Source: Bryobacterales bacterium (lineage in GTDB: Bacteria; Acidobacteriota; Terriglobia; Bryobacterales; Bryobacteraceae). Taken from it: 64,000 bases of DNA. The stretch spans positions 23,589 through 87,588 of the forward strand of contig PMOK01000082.1 in NCBI GenBank assembly GCA_003162425.1, given 5' to 3'. Below the pieces are notes generated by a model. The model saw nothing but the letters and a program-made list of their open reading frames with translations. It searched no databases and was not told the origin of the DNA. The translations under genes and the position numbers were made by a program. Position 1 is the first letter of the stretch; the number at the start of each line of letters is the position of its first letter. Below are positions 17,775 through 28,734 of the stretch, in pieces.

Positions 17775-19562
17775 TTACGGGGCGCTACGCTTGGCTGCGG
17801 GCACCAGCGCCTTATTGGTCCATTCGACGGGTGAGGAGTTGCCTTCAGTCAAGGTAATGATGCGGTTCGTCACCACCCCTCGAAAGGACTGCTTCAGACC
17901 GGAAGGCCATCGGACATCGAGGTCCACGGACTTCGCTGTCCCTAAACCAAAATGTAGGCGAGGGTCGTTGGCGGAAAAGAAGCTCGATTGGCTCAACACG
18001 GTCTGGAGCTGCCGCCGGTCGCCGTAACGGCACAGGACTTCCGCCCCTATCGCGCTCCGGTTAGATCGTGTTCCAACCAGTTTCACCTTGAGCCACGTCC
18101 GGCTTTCGGTCTGGTCATTGCGCAGCAATGACGGCGGCTCGTTCATATTCACGATGAGAATATCCACATCGCCATCATTATCGAAGTCGCCGAAGGCGCA
18201 CCCGCGGCTCATATGTGGCGCGGCGACGCCTGGACCGGCGTCCTCAATCAGTTCTTCGAACCGGCCGCCGCCAAGATTGCGGAAGACGACGCGCGGCGTC
18301 TTTGCGGGATAGTTCGGCAACTTTGCTTCTAATTCCGGATACACGCTGCCCGTCACCAGAAACAGATCTGGCAAGCCGTCGTTATCCAGATCGACAATTC
18401 CCGCGCCCCATCCGATAAACCGGGTCTCCACGCCCAGTCCGGAACCCGCCGTGACGTCCTCGAAATTCCCTTTGCCGTCGTTGCGATACAGGATATTCGT
18501 GTCGTCGGCGAAATGCGTCTTGAAGATGTCCAGGCTCCCACTGAGGTGGGAATCGCCCACACCCACTCCCATCCCCGCCTGTTCCATGCCGTCCTCATTC
18601 AAGGCGACACCACGCGCCAGTCCCTCTTCGCGAAAGGTCCCGTCGTGGTTGTTCATGAACAGCATGCTGGATGTGGAATCGCAGGCCACATAGATATCTG
18701 GCCAGCCATCGCGGTCGAAATCCGCCGCCACCACCGTCATCCCGTATCCTCTGGCCGTCTTCCTAATTCCGGCGGCCGCGGACACTTCGTCGAACTGCCC
18801 ATTACCGTTGTTCCGATACAGCGTCATCGTCCCCGGCGGTAGTCCGCGGGGTCCGCAGTTGACCGGTATTCCCTTCCAGTTACAGTTCGAACTTTCGCCA
18901 GGCTTGGGCACGCTCTTGAAGTCGAAATGCAGATAGCTGGCCAGAAACAGATCCAGATGGCCATCGAGGTCGTAATCGGTGAACGTGCATCCCGAGTACC
19001 AACGTGTCTTGTCTGGCACGAAGCCGCAATCTGCCGTCACATCCGTGAACGTACCATCGCCATTGTTCCGGTAAAGGATGAATCCACCCCAATAGGTGAC
19101 CACCAGATCCTCGAAGCCGTCGTTGTTGTAGTCTCCGGTACACACCGCCGAGGCCCATCCGGTCCAGCGGAGACCTGCCTTTTCGGTCACGTCGGTGAAA
19201 GTGCCATCTCGATTGTTCTTGTACAGGCGATTCGAAAGCCCGGCGGGCGTTTGTGTAATAAGTGTCCCGTTTAGAACGAACAAGTCCATCCAACCGTCAT
19301 TATCGTAGTCGATAAAGGCGCAGCCGCAGCCTACAGTCTCGAGGATGTAGTCTTTCTTCTCCGCGCCGCCATAGATCACTGGGAATGTGAGTCCGGCGTC
19401 GCTCGCAACATCCACAAAGCGCGCAGGAAAGGGGATGCCCGATGGTTTTCCCCTCGGCTGTGCCTTCACGTTACGGGTGGCCACGCCTTGACCAAGCAGC
19501 GGCAAAACGCCGAGACCGTGTACGCCAAGACAACTGAGTGCAAAATCTCGCCGCGTCATCAA
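17775..19562 (-). CDS. CRTAC1/ASPIC-UnbV FG-GAP propeller protein, Tat-type leader
   Basis: 595-residue secreted protein of the same family as the gene at 7844. The N-terminus MMTRRDFALSCLGVHGLGVL looks like a Tat signal. Calcium-binding propeller repeats follow (IDYDNDGWMDLFVLNG, DYNNDGFEDLVVTYWG, DYDLDGHLDLFLASYL, DFDRDGWPDIYVACDS, DFDNDGDVDILIVNMN), then an ASPIC/UnbV domain (WLKVKLVGTRSNRSAIGAEV ... LHFGLGTAKSVDLDVRWPSG). It faces the Oar receptor tail to tail and diverges from the fucosidase at 20005. Its molecular role is unknown; a surface or periplasmic location is likely. Confidence 0.9.
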   Translation of the reverse strand: MMTRRDFALSCLGVHGLGVLPLLGQGVATRNVKAQPRGKPSGIPFPARFVDVASDAGLTFPVIYGGAEKKDYILETVGCGCAFIDYDNDGWMDLFVLNGTLITQTPAGLSNRLYKNNRDGTFTDVTEKAGLRWTGWASAVCTGDYNNDGFEDLVVTYWGGFILYRNNGDGTFTDVTADCGFVPDKTRWYSGCTFTDYDLDGHLDLFLASYLHFDFKSVPKPGESSNCNWKGIPVNCGPRGLPPGTMTLYRNNGNGQFDEVSAAAGIRKTARGYGMTVVAADFDRDGWPDIYVACDSTSSMLFMNNHDGTFREEGLARGVALNEDGMEQAGMGVGVGDSHLSGSLDIFKTHFADDTNILYRNDGKGNFEDVTAGSGLGVETRFIGWGAGIVDLDNDGLPDLFLVTGSVYPELEAKLPNYPAKTPRVVFRNLGGGRFEELIEDAGPGVAAPHMSRGCAFGDFDNDGDVDILIVNMNEPPSLLRNDQTESRTWLKVKLVGTRSNRSAIGAEVLCRYGDRRQLQTVLSQSSFFSANDPRLHFGLGTAKSVDLDVRWPSGLKQSFRGVVTNRIITLTEGNSSPVEWTNKALVPAAKRSAP

Positions 19563-20004
19563 GTCTTAGAATAGTACGGCCGGACAGCCGTTGTGGCGGG
19601 GTTATTAGTCCTTCTAATTCAAACCATGCGGAACTGCACGAATGGGTACGAATGATAACGTTCGGTAACAACGATGACGTTGTCACATCGTCGTGATCAC
19701 CCGCCGATTTTCTTACGTTCCGACTCGCCCGAACTTTTTGCGGACCACCCGAGCATATGGACGAGGACCACCGATGCCCGCCTTCCACGCTCCCCTGATC
19801 AATCTCTATATCCGCGAATCCGCCGCCGGAGAAGACCAGCCTTGCGTCACACTGCCTCGGATCCGAGGTTGATTCCATCAATGGAACCCGGATGACCCCG
19901 CCACTCCTGGAAAATGGACTGATGCACTGCGAGCTACAATTGGTGTCGCGGCGCGGCATCACAATGCCAACATCCGCGGCGGCAGCCAAATTGAAACAAC
20001 AATC
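19563..20004. other. Divergent intergenic region
   Basis: About 440 bp between the divergent CRTAC1 and fucosidase genes. It must contain both start regions, but I see no convincing paired -35/-10 hexamers. A short inverted repeat, ACAAC/GTTGT, lies near 19667-19682. Open frames here have no recognisable similarity and were not called. Confidence 0.4.
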
Positions 20005-21474
20005 ATGTCCAGAACACCGTTCTTGATCTCACTTCTGTTCGCGTCTTTGGTAGGCGCGCAGACCTATCAGGCTAGCTGGGATTCGCTCGACAGCCGTCCG
20101 ATTCCGGCATGGTTTACCGATGCCAAGTTCGGCATTTTCATCCACTGGGGCGTCTACTCTGTGCCCGCCTATGCACCGGTAATCCCTGGCAAACTCGCCT
20201 ATGCCGAGTGGTACTGGCACGCCATCACGGAAGGGCAGAAGCCGAATGCGGGAGCGGTGGACGCCGGTAGCTGGGAGATGCACAAAAAGCTCTATGGCGC
20301 CGACTACCCCTACGCCAACTTCGCTCCGCAGTTCCATGCTCAGCTTTTCGACCCCGAGCACTGGGCCGATGTTTTCGCGCGCTCCGGCGCCAAGTACGTC
20401 GCCCTGACCTCCAAGCACCATGAGGGCTTCGCGCTTTGGCCGAGCAAAGAGGCCTCCAAGACCTGGGGACGCCCGTGGAACTCAGTTGAGGAAGGCCCGC
20501 ACCGCGATTTGGTCGGCGACCTCACGGATGCAGTTCGTGCCAAGGGGCTGAGGATGGGCCTCTATTATTCGCTCTATGAGTGGTACAACCCGCTCTATCT
20601 CAGCGACAAACCGCGCTACGTGGCCGAGCACATGATGCCACAGTTCAAGGACGTCGTCACGCGCTACAAGCCGGCAATCATCTTCAGCGATGGCGAGTGG
20701 GAAATGACCTCAGAGCAATGGCGCAGCCCCGAGTTGCTGGCCTGGCTCTACAACGAATCTCCGGTGAAGGACGAGGTTGTGGTGGACGATCGATGGGGAA
20801 GCGACACGCGCCACAAGCACGGCGGCTACTGGACCACCGAGTACACGCCCGGAATGGCCGGAAGCGCCCACGCCTGGGAAGAGAGCCGCGGCATGGGCTT
20901 CAGCTACGGCTACAATCGGGCCGAGAGAGTCGAGCACTACCACTCCGGTCGTGAACTGGTCTTGATGCTGGCCGACATCGTCAGCCGCGGCGGCAATCTG
21001 CTGCTTGACATCGGCCCCAGGGCTGACGGAATGATTCCGCCAATCATGGAAGAACGCCTGCTCGAAATCGGCGACTGGTTGAAGGTGAACGGTGAGGCGA
21101 TCTATGCCACGCATCCCTGGACGCACGCCAAGCAGTGGAGTGCCGGCGAACAGCCCAAGGTCAGCTACAACCAGGAGTTCGAAGCCAGCTACGATTTCGC
21201 GAAGCTGATCGCAGCACCGCAGGACGGCAAAGCTTCGGTCGACGCTTTTTTCACCGCGAAAGGCGATAGCTTGTACGCGATCCTGCCGCGCTGGCCAGGG
21301 CGTCAGTTCACTGTGAATGAATATACAGGCGCTACACCGAAGTCTGTTAGGCTACTCGGTTCCAGTGCTCCACTGAAATTCAAATTCAATCATGGTACGG
21401 TAACCGTCGACCTACCTGAGTTGGCTGATGCATTGCTCGCCCAGCCGGCTTGGGTGCTGAAGGTTAGCCAGTGA
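20005..21474 (+). CDS. Alpha-L-fucosidase, GH29, exported
   Basis: 489 residues with a signal peptide (FLISLLFASLVGAQ). GH29 motifs are all present: AKFGIFIHWGVYSVP (40-54), VALTSKHHEGFALWPS (132-147), GLRMGLYYSLYEW (181-193) and AIIFSDGEWEM (224-234), with Asp229 at the nucleophile position. The C-terminal third is a beta-rich domain as in other family members. It hydrolyses terminal alpha-L-fucose from glycans outside the cytoplasm. Paired with the GH29 gene at the left window edge it gives two different fucosidases (FDG versus SDG around the nucleophile), perhaps of different linkage preference. It is alone on its strand, 188 bp before the PSD1 gene. Confidence 0.92.
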   Translation: MSRTPFLISLLFASLVGAQTYQASWDSLDSRPIPAWFTDAKFGIFIHWGVYSVPAYAPVIPGKLAYAEWYWHAITEGQKPNAGAVDAGSWEMHKKLYGADYPYANFAPQFHAQLFDPEHWADVFARSGAKYVALTSKHHEGFALWPSKEASKTWGRPWNSVEEGPHRDLVGDLTDAVRAKGLRMGLYYSLYEWYNPLYLSDKPRYVAEHMMPQFKDVVTRYKPAIIFSDGEWEMTSEQWRSPELLAWLYNESPVKDEVVVDDRWGSDTRHKHGGYWTTEYTPGMAGSAHAWEESRGMGFSYGYNRAERVEHYHSGRELVLMLADIVSRGGNLLLDIGPRADGMIPPIMEERLLEIGDWLKVNGEAIYATHPWTHAKQWSAGEQPKVSYNQEFEASYDFAKLIAAPQDGKASVDAFFTAKGDSLYAILPRWPGRQFTVNEYTGATPKSVRLLGSSAPLKFKFNHGTVTVDLPELADALLAQPAWVLKVSQ

Positions 21475-21662
21475 AACGGAGCGAGTTGCTTCAAGGACCG
21501 GCGAAGCGTGGGGCCGGCCCCGTTGAGCACTGCCACTCTCGCGACCAACGAACCCGCGCCGTCAAAGAAGAAGCGCATATTCACCTGTGGTCCGGAAATA
21601 TTCAAGGTTGTTACGTCTCCAAGCGATCTCCTTCCCCGCACTACAATTGATATAACGTTCAC

Positions 21663-24600
21663 ATGCGGTTCGGCTATACCATTGTCTTTTTGCTGCTGAC
21701 TTCGATCTGCCGCGCCGCCGAACCTGGCGCCATCCAGTTCAATCGCGATGTGCGGCCCATATTGTCCGACAAGTGCTACGCCTGCCACGGACCCGATCCT
21801 GCTCAACGCAAAACCAAGTTCCGCTTTGATCAGGAAGATGGAGCCAAGTCGGTTATCGTTGCGGGCGATGCGGCCGCGAGCAAGCTGATCCAGCGCATCA
21901 CGTCGGACGACCCTGCTACAAGGATGCCCCCGGCCTATGAAGGGCGCGACAAGCTCAGCCCGGGTGAGATCGAGACGCTGCGCCGATGGGTAGAGCAAGG
22001 CGCGAAGTGGGAAGCACACTGGTCCTTCATCGCGCCGAAACGCCCTGAGTTGCCCAGCATCAAGGACCGCTCCTGGCCAAGCAATCCCATCGACTCCTTC
22101 GTGCTTGCCCGGCTCGAGCGCGAAGGTCTGCATCCATCACTCGAAGCGGATCGGCGTACGTTGATCCGCCGCGTCAGTCTGGATTTAACCGGCTTGCCGC
22201 CTACGCCGGCGGAAGTCGACGCGTTCCTCGGCGACGCATCCCCCGATGCGTGGGAGCACGTTGTGGATCGGCTGCTCGCCTCACCTCGCTATGCTGAGCG
22301 AATGGCCACTCGGTGGCTGGATGCCGCGCGCTACTCGGACACCAACGGCTATCAAAGCGATGGCGAGCGCAGCATGTGGCGCTGGCGCGATTGGGTGATC
22401 GACGCGTTCGACCGCAATATGCCCTTCGATCAATTCACCATCGAGCAGATTGCCGGGGATTTGCTCCCCAATGCGACCGCATCCCAAAAGATTGCCACCG
22501 GTTTTCATCGCAATCACCGCACCAACGGCGAAGGCGGCATCGTGCCCGAGGAGTTTAGAGTCGAGTACGTGGCCGATCGAGTAGAGACAACTTCGATCGT
22601 GTGGCTTGGCCTGACAATGGGCTGCGCCCGCTGCCACGATCACAAATACGATCCCATCAAACAGCGCGACTTCTATCGTATGTTCGCCTTCTTCAACAGC
22701 GTTCCCGAGAAGGGGCTGGTGTACAACTTCGGCAATGACGAGCCGATGATGAAAGCCCCGACCCCAGAGCAGTCCTCGAAGCTGGCTGAACTGGACGCCA
22801 AGCTCCGCGACGCCGAAAAAAGCTACTACGCGTTGGAGCCCTCAATCGACCAGGACCAGGCTAAGTGGGAGCGCCGCGCCGCCCACAAAAAGAAACTGGA
22901 CTGGTCGCCACACGACGGACTCGTGGTCGATCGGCCGCAGCCTGTAGATTTCGACGGCGAAACGTTCGTGGACGTCGGCGACGTTGCAAACTTCGACTAT
23001 CTCGAACCGTTCACCCTCGCCGCTTACATCCATCCGTCCTCCCCGGATGGCGCGATCCTCACTCGCGTCGAAGATTATTTTGAGGGCGAAGGCTATGGTC
23101 TCTATTTGATCAACGGTGAGGTCCGGCTGCATATCATAAAGCGTTGGACCGACATCGGGCTGCGCGTCGAAACCGAGAATCCTATCCCGTTGAATGAGTG
23201 GAACCACGTGTCGGCAACCTACGACGGCTACCGCTATGCGTCTGGAGTCCGCATCTACGTGAACGGCCAACCGCAAAAACTGAAAGTACTGTTCGACGAC
23301 CTGAACTATCCTCTGGGTGCGAAGGACCCATTTCGCATCGGCGGCGGCGGAGGCCCGAAGCTGCGCTTCCAAGGCTCCATCCGCGGTGTCGAGGTTTTCA
23401 AGCGCGCTCTTTCGGAAGCCGAAGCCGCGATCCTGGCGTTAAACCAAACCATCGGCCAACTCGCGGCGATCCCGCCAGAACAACGCACCAAACCGCAATC
23501 CGACAAGCTGGCGTTGTGCTTCCTCGATCGCTTCGCATCCAAAAAGGTTCGAGCCGCTCGCCAACAGATGTTCGACGCCCGCGCGGAGCGCAAACGTTAT
23601 TACGAAGCCATTCCGACTGTCATGGTGATGCAGGACACCCCAACGCCACGCGATACGTTTATTCTCAAACGGGGAGCCTATGACAACCGAGGCGAGCAGG
23701 TCGGCCCCGGAGTACCTGGCTTCCTACCGCCCTTTCAAACGGAGTGGCCCAACAACCGGCTGGGTCTCGCTCGCTGGTTAGTGTCACCTGCCAATCCGCT
23801 AACCGCCCGCGTGATCGTGAACCGGTTTTGGCAGATGTATTTCGGCACCGGCCTCGTAAAGACCATCGAAGACTTCGGCTCGCAAGGCGAAGCCTCCAGC
23901 CATCCCGAGCTGCTCGATTGGCTCGCCACCGAATTCGTCGAGTCCGGCTGGGACATGAAAGCGATTCAGAAGGCTATCGTTTTGAGCTCTACCTACCGCC
24001 AGTCTTCGAAAGTAACACACGAACTCTGGCAACTTGACCCCGAGAATCGACTGCTGGCACGCGGTCCGCGTTTCCGTCTTTCCCCCGAAATGATCCGCGA
24101 TCAAGCCTTGGCCGTCTCTGGCCTGTTGGTGGAAAAAGCGGGCGGGCCCTCCGTGAAACCGTATCAACCGCCAGGGCTCTGGCAGGAACTGGCCGGCGGC
24201 AGCGGCTATGTTCAGGACCACGGCTCGGCACTGTACCGCCGCAGCCTCTATACCTATTGGAAGCGAACCGTGGCGCCGCCTTCGATGGTCAACTTCGACG
24301 CCTCCACACGCGAGACCTGTACCGTGCGCGAAGTACGCACCAACACGCCGTTGCAGGCTCTCGATCTGATGAACGACGTGGCCTATGTCGAGGCGGCCCG
24401 AAAGCTCGCTGAGCGTTTGCTGACCGAAGGCGGCAACACACCCATCGAACGCCTGACCTACGCATACCGGCTGGTCCTGGCACGCGCTCCGAAGCCGGCC
24501 GAGGAAAAGATTCTCCTAGCCACACTCGACGAGTTCCGGAAACGGTATGCGGGCGATCTTGCCTCAGCTGAGAAGCTGGTCGCGGAGGGCGAGTCTCCTC

Positions 24601-24692
24601 ACAATCCCAAACTTAACATCCTGGAATTGGCTGTCTACACCAGCGCCGCGAGTTTGCTGTTGAACCTCGACGAAACGATCACGAAGGAGTAG
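21663..24692 (+). CDS. PSD1 cytochrome c protein (DUF1549/DUF1553) with LamG-like domain
   Basis: 1009 residues with a signal peptide ([12 protein letters not shown]). A Planctomycetes-type cytochrome c domain comes first ([20 protein letters not shown], heme motif CYACH at 38-42, candidate axial Met in TRMPPAYEG). Then follow DUF1549 ([17 protein letters not shown] ... [16 protein letters not shown]), a concanavalin/LamG-like insert (about 420-580, ending in [20 protein letters not shown]), and DUF1553 ([20 protein letters not shown]). The family is abundant in Planctomycetes and Acidobacteriota and its function is unsettled; association with polysaccharide breakdown has been proposed. The DUF1501 gene follows after 2 bp and is its usual partner. 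Confidence 0.9.
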   Translation: MRFGYTIVFLLLTSICRAAEPGAIQFNRDVRPILSDKCYACHGPDPAQRKTKFRFDQEDGAKSVIVAGDAAASKLIQRITSDDPATRMPPAYEGRDKLSPGEIETLRRWVEQGAKWEAHWSFIAPKRPELPSIKDRSWPSNPIDSFVLARLEREGLHPSLEADRRTLIRRVSLDLTGLPPTPAEVDAFLGDASPDAWEHVVDRLLASPRYAERMATRWLDAARYSDTNGYQSDGERSMWRWRDWVIDAFDRNMPFDQFTIEQIAGDLLPNATASQKIATGFHRNHRTNGEGGIVPEEFRVEYVADRVETTSIVWLGLTMGCARCHDHKYDPIKQRDFYRMFAFFNSVPEKGLVYNFGNDEPMMKAPTPEQSSKLAELDAKLRDAEKSYYALEPSIDQDQAKWERRAAHKKKLDWSPHDGLVVDRPQPVDFDGETFVDVGDVANFDYLEPFTLAAYIHPSSPDGAILTRVEDYFEGEGYGLYLINGEVRLHIIKRWTDIGLRVETENPIPLNEWNHVSATYDGYRYASGVRIYVNGQPQKLKVLFDDLNYPLGAKDPFRIGGGGGPKLRFQGSIRGVEVFKRALSEAEAAILALNQTIGQLAAIPPEQRTKPQSDKLALCFLDRFASKKVRAARQQMFDARAERKRYYEAIPTVMVMQDTPTPRDTFILKRGAYDNRGEQVGPGVPGFLPPFQTEWPNNRLGLARWLVSPANPLTARVIVNRFWQMYFGTGLVKTIEDFGSQGEASSHPELLDWLATEFVESGWDMKAIQKAIVLSSTYRQSSKVTHELWQLDPENRLLARGPRFRLSPEMIRDQALAVSGLLVEKAGGPSVKPYQPPGLWQELAGGSGYVQDHGSALYRRSLYTYWKRTVAPPSMVNFDASTRETCTVREVRTNTPLQALDLMNDVAYVEAARKLAERLLTEGGNTPIERLTYAYRLVLARAPKPAEEKILLATLDEFRKRYAGDLASAEKLVAEGESPHNPKLNILELAVYTSAASLLLNLDETITKE

Positions 24693-24694
24693 CT

Positions 24695-26125
24695 ATGGAC
24701 ACCACGACACTTCTCACTCGACGTCACTTCTTCGGCGTCCATGCCTTCGGTCTCGGCACCGCGGCGCTGGCAAGCCTGCTTACCGGTGAACTCGATGCCT
24801 CGGCCACCGGCGCTCTTCCAGGCCTTCCTCACTTCGCACCGAAGGCCAAGCGCGTGATCTATCTGTTCCAGTCGGGTGGACCGTCCCAAATGGAGCTATT
24901 TGATTACAAACCCAAGCTCAAGGACTATGCAGGCACCGAACTTCCCGAGTCCATTCGAAACGGCCAGCGCCTTACCGGCATGTCCGCGTCTCAATCGACG
25001 TTCCCTGTGGTACCTTCGCGCTTCGAATTCGCCCAATATGGCGAGTCCGGAGCCTGGGTAAGTGAGCTGCTGCCGTACACCGCCAAGATCGCCGACCAGT
25101 TGACGTTCATCCGTTCCATGAATACTGACGCGATAAACCATGATCCTGCCGTAACGTTTCTGCAAACCGGATCGCAGATCGCCGGACGGCCGAGCATCGG
25201 ATCCTGGCTGGTCTATGGCCTCGGCTCGGAAACGCAGGATCTGCCGGGTTTCGTAGTGATGATCTCACCCGGCTCGGGCGGCGGGGGGCAGCCTTTATAT
25301 GACCGTCTCTGGGGCAGTGGTTTCTTACCCACGAAATATCAGGGTGTGAAATTTCGTTCGGTCGGCGACCCCGTACTGTATTTGTCGAATCCCGCCGGAT
25401 TCACCCACCAAGATCGCCGTACTTATCTCGATGCCCTGGGCAAGCTGAACCAATTGGCCCTGGACGATTATGGCGATCCGGAAATAGGTACACGCATTTC
25501 ACAATACGAGATGGCGTTCCGTATGCAGAGTTCGGTTCCCGAGCTAACCGATCTGTCAAAGGAACCTGCGCAGACGTTCGAAATGTATGGAGCCGATGCG
25601 CGCAAGCCCGGTACCTACGCCGCGAATTGTCTGCTGGCGCGCCGGCTCGCGGAGCGCGGCGTGCGCTTCATCCAACTCTTCCACCGCGATTGGGACCATC
25701 ATGGCAACCTGCCGAAAGATCTGCCGAAGCGCTGTAAAGAAACGGATCAGGCCTCAGCCGCCCTCGTGATGGATCTGAAGCAGCGTGGTCTGCTGGACGA
25801 GACGCTGGTGGTGTGGGGCGGCGAATTTGGCCGAACGGTCTACTGCCAGGGTCGTTTAACCGCGGAAGACTATGGGCGCGATCACCATCCCCGCTGCTTC
25901 ACGGTGTGGATGGCTGGCGGGGGAATCAAGCCCGGGATCGTGATGGGAGAAACGGACGACTACGGTTACAACATTACGCAGGGCCCGGTTCACGTCCACG
26001 ACTTGCAGGCAACTATTCTCCAATGCCTCGGCATCGATCACACGCGCCTGACGTACAAGTATCAGGGTCGCCATTTCCGTCTCACTGACGTCCACGGGAA
26101 CGTCGTAAGGCAGCTCTTAGCCTAG
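24695..26125 (+). CDS. DUF1501 protein, Tat-exported
   Basis: 476 residues with a Tat-type leader ([20 protein letters not shown]). It belongs to the DUF1501 family, whose fold is related to alkaline phosphatase and sulfatases; recognisable blocks are [32 protein letters not shown] [20 protein letters not shown], and [12 protein letters not shown] with [15 protein letters not shown]. The His/Asp-rich blocks could hold metal ligands, but no substrate is established. It starts 2 bp after the PSD1 stop, so the two form a translationally coupled pair probably acting in the periplasm. Confidence 0.9.
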   Translation: MDTTTLLTRRHFFGVHAFGLGTAALASLLTGELDASATGALPGLPHFAPKAKRVIYLFQSGGPSQMELFDYKPKLKDYAGTELPESIRNGQRLTGMSASQSTFPVVPSRFEFAQYGESGAWVSELLPYTAKIADQLTFIRSMNTDAINHDPAVTFLQTGSQIAGRPSIGSWLVYGLGSETQDLPGFVVMISPGSGGGGQPLYDRLWGSGFLPTKYQGVKFRSVGDPVLYLSNPAGFTHQDRRTYLDALGKLNQLALDDYGDPEIGTRISQYEMAFRMQSSVPELTDLSKEPAQTFEMYGADARKPGTYAANCLLARRLAERGVRFIQLFHRDWDHHGNLPKDLPKRCKETDQASAALVMDLKQRGLLDETLVVWGGEFGRTVYCQGRLTAEDYGRDHHPRCFTVWMAGGGIKPGIVMGETDDYGYNITQGPVHVHDLQATILQCLGIDHTRLTYKYQGRHFRLTDVHGNVVRQLLA

Positions 26126-26520
26126 CCTTCCGTTTTAGTTCAGTGGCGCCCCACTCGCGATGATCATCAAGAGCGCATAGACAGACGCTCGCTGCAGATT
26201 GTGAAATTGTCACGAGACACCAGTCTGTTTCTCTGGAGGTCCGATACCGGCGACCGCCAGGAGATTGCTTGAACGCCGGAGTCTGCAATCAGAAGTCTTG
26301 ATGCTGGCGCTGTTCACATTCGTCAAACATTTCCTTGCCCGATGCAGGTGCGCAACTCGCATTAGGCGCGTATCCTCGGCTACCCAAGCAGTACATCGAA
26401 GCACAGATTCGTCCGCCCCGAATGCCGCGGTTTCTACGTGACCGATTTTACCGAGGTGGTTTTCAATTCAGTGGCTTACAGACTCTCTGGAGACGCTTGC
26501 CCATTTCTATTTCTTGTAAT
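26126..26520. other. Intergenic stretch left of the IS6-type remnant
   Basis: Nearly 400 bp between the DUF1501 stop and the inverted repeat at 26521. Short open frames have no recognisable similarity, and I see no promoter, terminator or RNA gene. It is the start of a 4-kb region poor in intact genes. Confidence 0.4.
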
Positions 26521-27214
26521 GGGTTGTGTTGCAACTTCGGTAGGCCCCGGGCTTCAAACGTGAAAGAATCGTGAAATGGCTAGGCGACCGACGATCTTCA
26601 AGTGGCGTCAGACCGAACCGGCGCTCATTCTCTGGTGCGCCGGTACCTGAAGCCGACCAACAAGTCGTGGCGGGTCGATGAAACCTACATCCGGGCAAAA
26701 GGCCGCTGGTGCTATCTGCATCGGGGGATCGATTCGGCAGGTGCCATCATCGATTTCCTATTGTCGGCGTTGCGCGATGCCGATGCGGCCAAACGGCCGT
26801 TTCGCAATGCGCTAAGTGACCGATCGCATCCTCTACCCCGCGTCATCAACACAGATCTGGCGCCGATCTACCGCTCGGCCATCGCAGACATAGAGAAGGA
26901 AGCGACGCTCCGCGGCCGGTGCCGCCACCGACCCGTCCAGTATCTGAACAACATCATCGAGCAAGACCATCGCGCGATCAAACGGCGAGTGAACGCTAAG
27001 CAAGGTTTCGCGAGTTCCAGGCTGCGCGGCGAACGGTTCAGGGCTATGAGGCGATGAACATAATCGGAAGCGCCAAGTGCGGTGGCTGAGCGGGAGTGGC
27101 GTGCGGCGTCAGAATCGATTCATCAACGAACTCTTCGAAGTGGCCGCCTGAGTTTCCGAGTAACGACGGCTTCTCTGCGAACTCTTATTCCGCTCCGAAA
27201 CTTGCAACACTGCC
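26521..27214 (+). mobile_element. Degenerate IS6-family insertion sequence
   Basis: A transposase of IS6 type (26576-27089) is flanked by related terminal sequences: GGGTTGTGTTGCAACTT at 26521-26537 and, inverted, GGCAGTGTTGCAAGTTT at 27198-27214. The shared core TGTTGCAA is characteristic of this family. The element is about 694 bp, shorter than the roughly 800-900 bp usual for the family, in line with an internal deletion. The flanking 8 bp (CTTGTAAT and GTTCAAGC) do not match, so no target duplication remains. Confidence 0.65.
26576..27089 (+). pseudogene. IS6-family DDE transposase, broken
   Basis: Three frames are needed. Frame one from the ATG at 26576 gives the family N-terminus (MARRPTIFKWRQTEPALIL). 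After a deletion of around 50 residues a second frame encodes the DDE core: SWRVDETYIRAKG, then VINTDLAPIYRSA and YLNNIIEQDHRAIKRRV, so all three acidic catalytic residues are still there. A third frame supplies the end (RRTVQGYEAMNIIGSAK) and stops at 27087-27089. The loss of the helix-turn-helix part and two frame changes mean it cannot make an active transposase. Confidence 0.8.
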
Positions 27215-28152
27215 GTTCAAGCGATAGGCCAGACTTAGGAGTGGCCGAAAAACCACGATTGTCGCTCCACTTTGACCGCTTGTCGGTATTGCTGATTTGT
27301 GCCCGCTCGTTGTCCAGTAACGGCGTTCGAGAGAGCACGCAGTGACAAGGCTTGCAAGAAAGCCGTGGCCGCGTATGAGAGAGCGGCTGGTGCGTGTACC
27401 CGCCGTGTACCTCCATTCGGCGGAAGGATCGGTTTTGGCGTTTCTGCTGTTTTGTAAAATCAATAATTTGCGACAGCTCAATGGTTCTTATGGGTTCGAT
27501 CCCCGGCCCGCTGATTCGGTGTCATTTGGTGCCGAAAGACCATCTGGCGGCTAAGAACCCTCTGGGCCAATATGGGCCAAGGAGCCTTGGCAACCGTGGC
27601 AAGGCTCGCTGCGATGGCAACCAATAATCCGTAGGTTAAGATAATTTCAAGGCTCGCGATACTCCGAATCCCTCTCTCTCCGCCACATTAGAATCAGTAT
27701 GTTAGCGCCAGAATACCTGGAGATTGGCTGACATCCGAACAGATGTCAATACCAACGAGCAACCCATTTACGGATCGCTGGTCTGCGGTCTTTGGACGAC
27801 TGGTTAGTCCTACGACACTACTACCCCATCGTCCACCCAACGGTTTTCAAAAAACGTATCTGAAAATGGATTCGGGGCCAAAGGGTCAGTTCCCGCTAAA
27901 TTGGTTTTGCCGGCGACACACGAGCTACCCACGCAACCATGAGAATCGGAGGTACTCGTTTCCTCAGTACCGTTTAACGTTCCGACCAAGACACCATGAC
28001 GCTTCGCATGGAGTCGCCGCGCTTCTCAATAAGGTGGGCGCTGTGTCGAGCCGTTTGTAGAAGGGACGCCCAAGATCCGCCGCCGTGGTAGTTGAAAACC
28101 GGCTCGTATGAGCGCAGCTTCTTTAATCGTATTGACGAATACCAATGCCTTT
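27215..28152. other. Gene-poor stretch with a tRNA-derived fragment
   Basis: About 940 bp without a gene I can support. Open frames of up to 105 codons exist on the plus strand (for example at 27743-28060), but their translations resemble nothing I know and have irregular composition. The only recognisable item is a tRNA-Ser-like 3' end at 27663-27685. A second T-arm-like string near 27492-27510 does not form a proper stem. Confidence 0.4.
27663..27685 (+). other. tRNA-Ser 3'-end fragment, possible attachment site
   Basis: The 23 bp starting CCGAATCCCTCTCTCTCCG and ending CCA reproduce the T-loop 3' half, T-stem, acceptor strand, discriminator G and CCA of a tRNA-Ser gene. No 5' half (expected to begin GGAGAGA) lies within 100 bp upstream, so it is not a functional tRNA. 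Such 3' fragments are typical attachment-site copies left by integrative elements that use tRNA genes. Confidence 0.5.
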
Positions 28153-28734
28153 TCAGAATAGGTCAAGAGTCGCGGTTAACCAAGAGGGTGCCTCATCGGC
28201 GAGGAAACAGATCTCGCCATTACGCGCCTCAAGAACAAGGGAATGGCTCGCGTCAGTGGAGGTATTGTCGTAGACCCAAAGGATGTCCATCTCCAGAACG
28301 GCTCGCCGGAGGTTTCGTAGGCTAGCCTCATAGATTCGCCTCAGCGTGGCCTCTGAAGCGCTATGTCCACCAGCGTCTGCGCGGGCCTTGACTCGCTCAA
28401 AGTGGCTAGCGAAATCACGAAGAGCAAGGTATCGCATCTCAGTCACGAATCCCGCCTGCTTGGCGAAGCGCGCCTGATCGAATGTTACTTCACTGCGGAG
28501 CGTCGTCTCGATCGCAAAACCGATGCGTTTCTCAATCGACCCTAAGACGAATGCCTCGAACTCGCGGTTGACAATCCTGCGAATCTCGTTCGAAATGCCG
28601 ACATATGAGCCACCGTTTAGCTCGGCGGCGCGATCATCGGCGTTGAAGTAGGAGACTCCAAAGCTGGAAACCGGATATAGGGTTGACTTGCCGCTCCCAG
28701 GAGGACCGGCGACCACTATCATTCTGGGGATCAT
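28153..28734 (-). CDS. Zeta-toxin-like P-loop kinase
   Basis: 193 residues starting at the ATG at 28734 (a TTG at 28737 is in frame). A Walker A motif GPPGSGKST lies at the N-terminus (MIVVAGPPGSGKSTLYP). It continues with YFNADDRAAELNGG and FAIETTLRS, as in zeta-toxin/COG4185 predicted kinases. Zeta toxins phosphorylate UDP-N-acetylglucosamine and block cell-wall synthesis, but whether this one does is unknown. The start overlaps the stop of the small upstream gene by one base (TGATG), as expected for a toxin-antitoxin operon with the antitoxin first. Confidence 0.8.
   Translation of the reverse strand: MIPRMIVVAGPPGSGKSTLYPVSSFGVSYFNADDRAAELNGGSYVGISNEIRRIVNREFEAFVLGSIEKRIGFAIETTLRSEVTFDQARFAKQAGFVTEMRYLALRDFASHFERVKARADAGGHSASEATLRRIYEASLRNLRRAVLEMDILWVYDNTSTDASHSLVLEARNGEICFLADEAPSWLTATLDLF

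Noticed and set aside
19471..19989. 172-codon open frame on the minus strand overlapping the CRTAC1 start
   Set aside because: It overlaps the Tat leader of the CRTAC1 protein in another frame and encodes nothing recognisable.
27480..27515. T-arm-like string GGGTTCGATCCCC suggesting another tRNA
   Set aside because: Only three base pairs can form in the T-stem, no acceptor or anticodon arms can be built, and there is no matching 5' half.
27743..28060. 105-codon open frame on the plus strand
   Set aside because: Its translation has no recognisable motif, no ribosome binding site is seen, and its composition resembles random frames in this gene-poor stretch.
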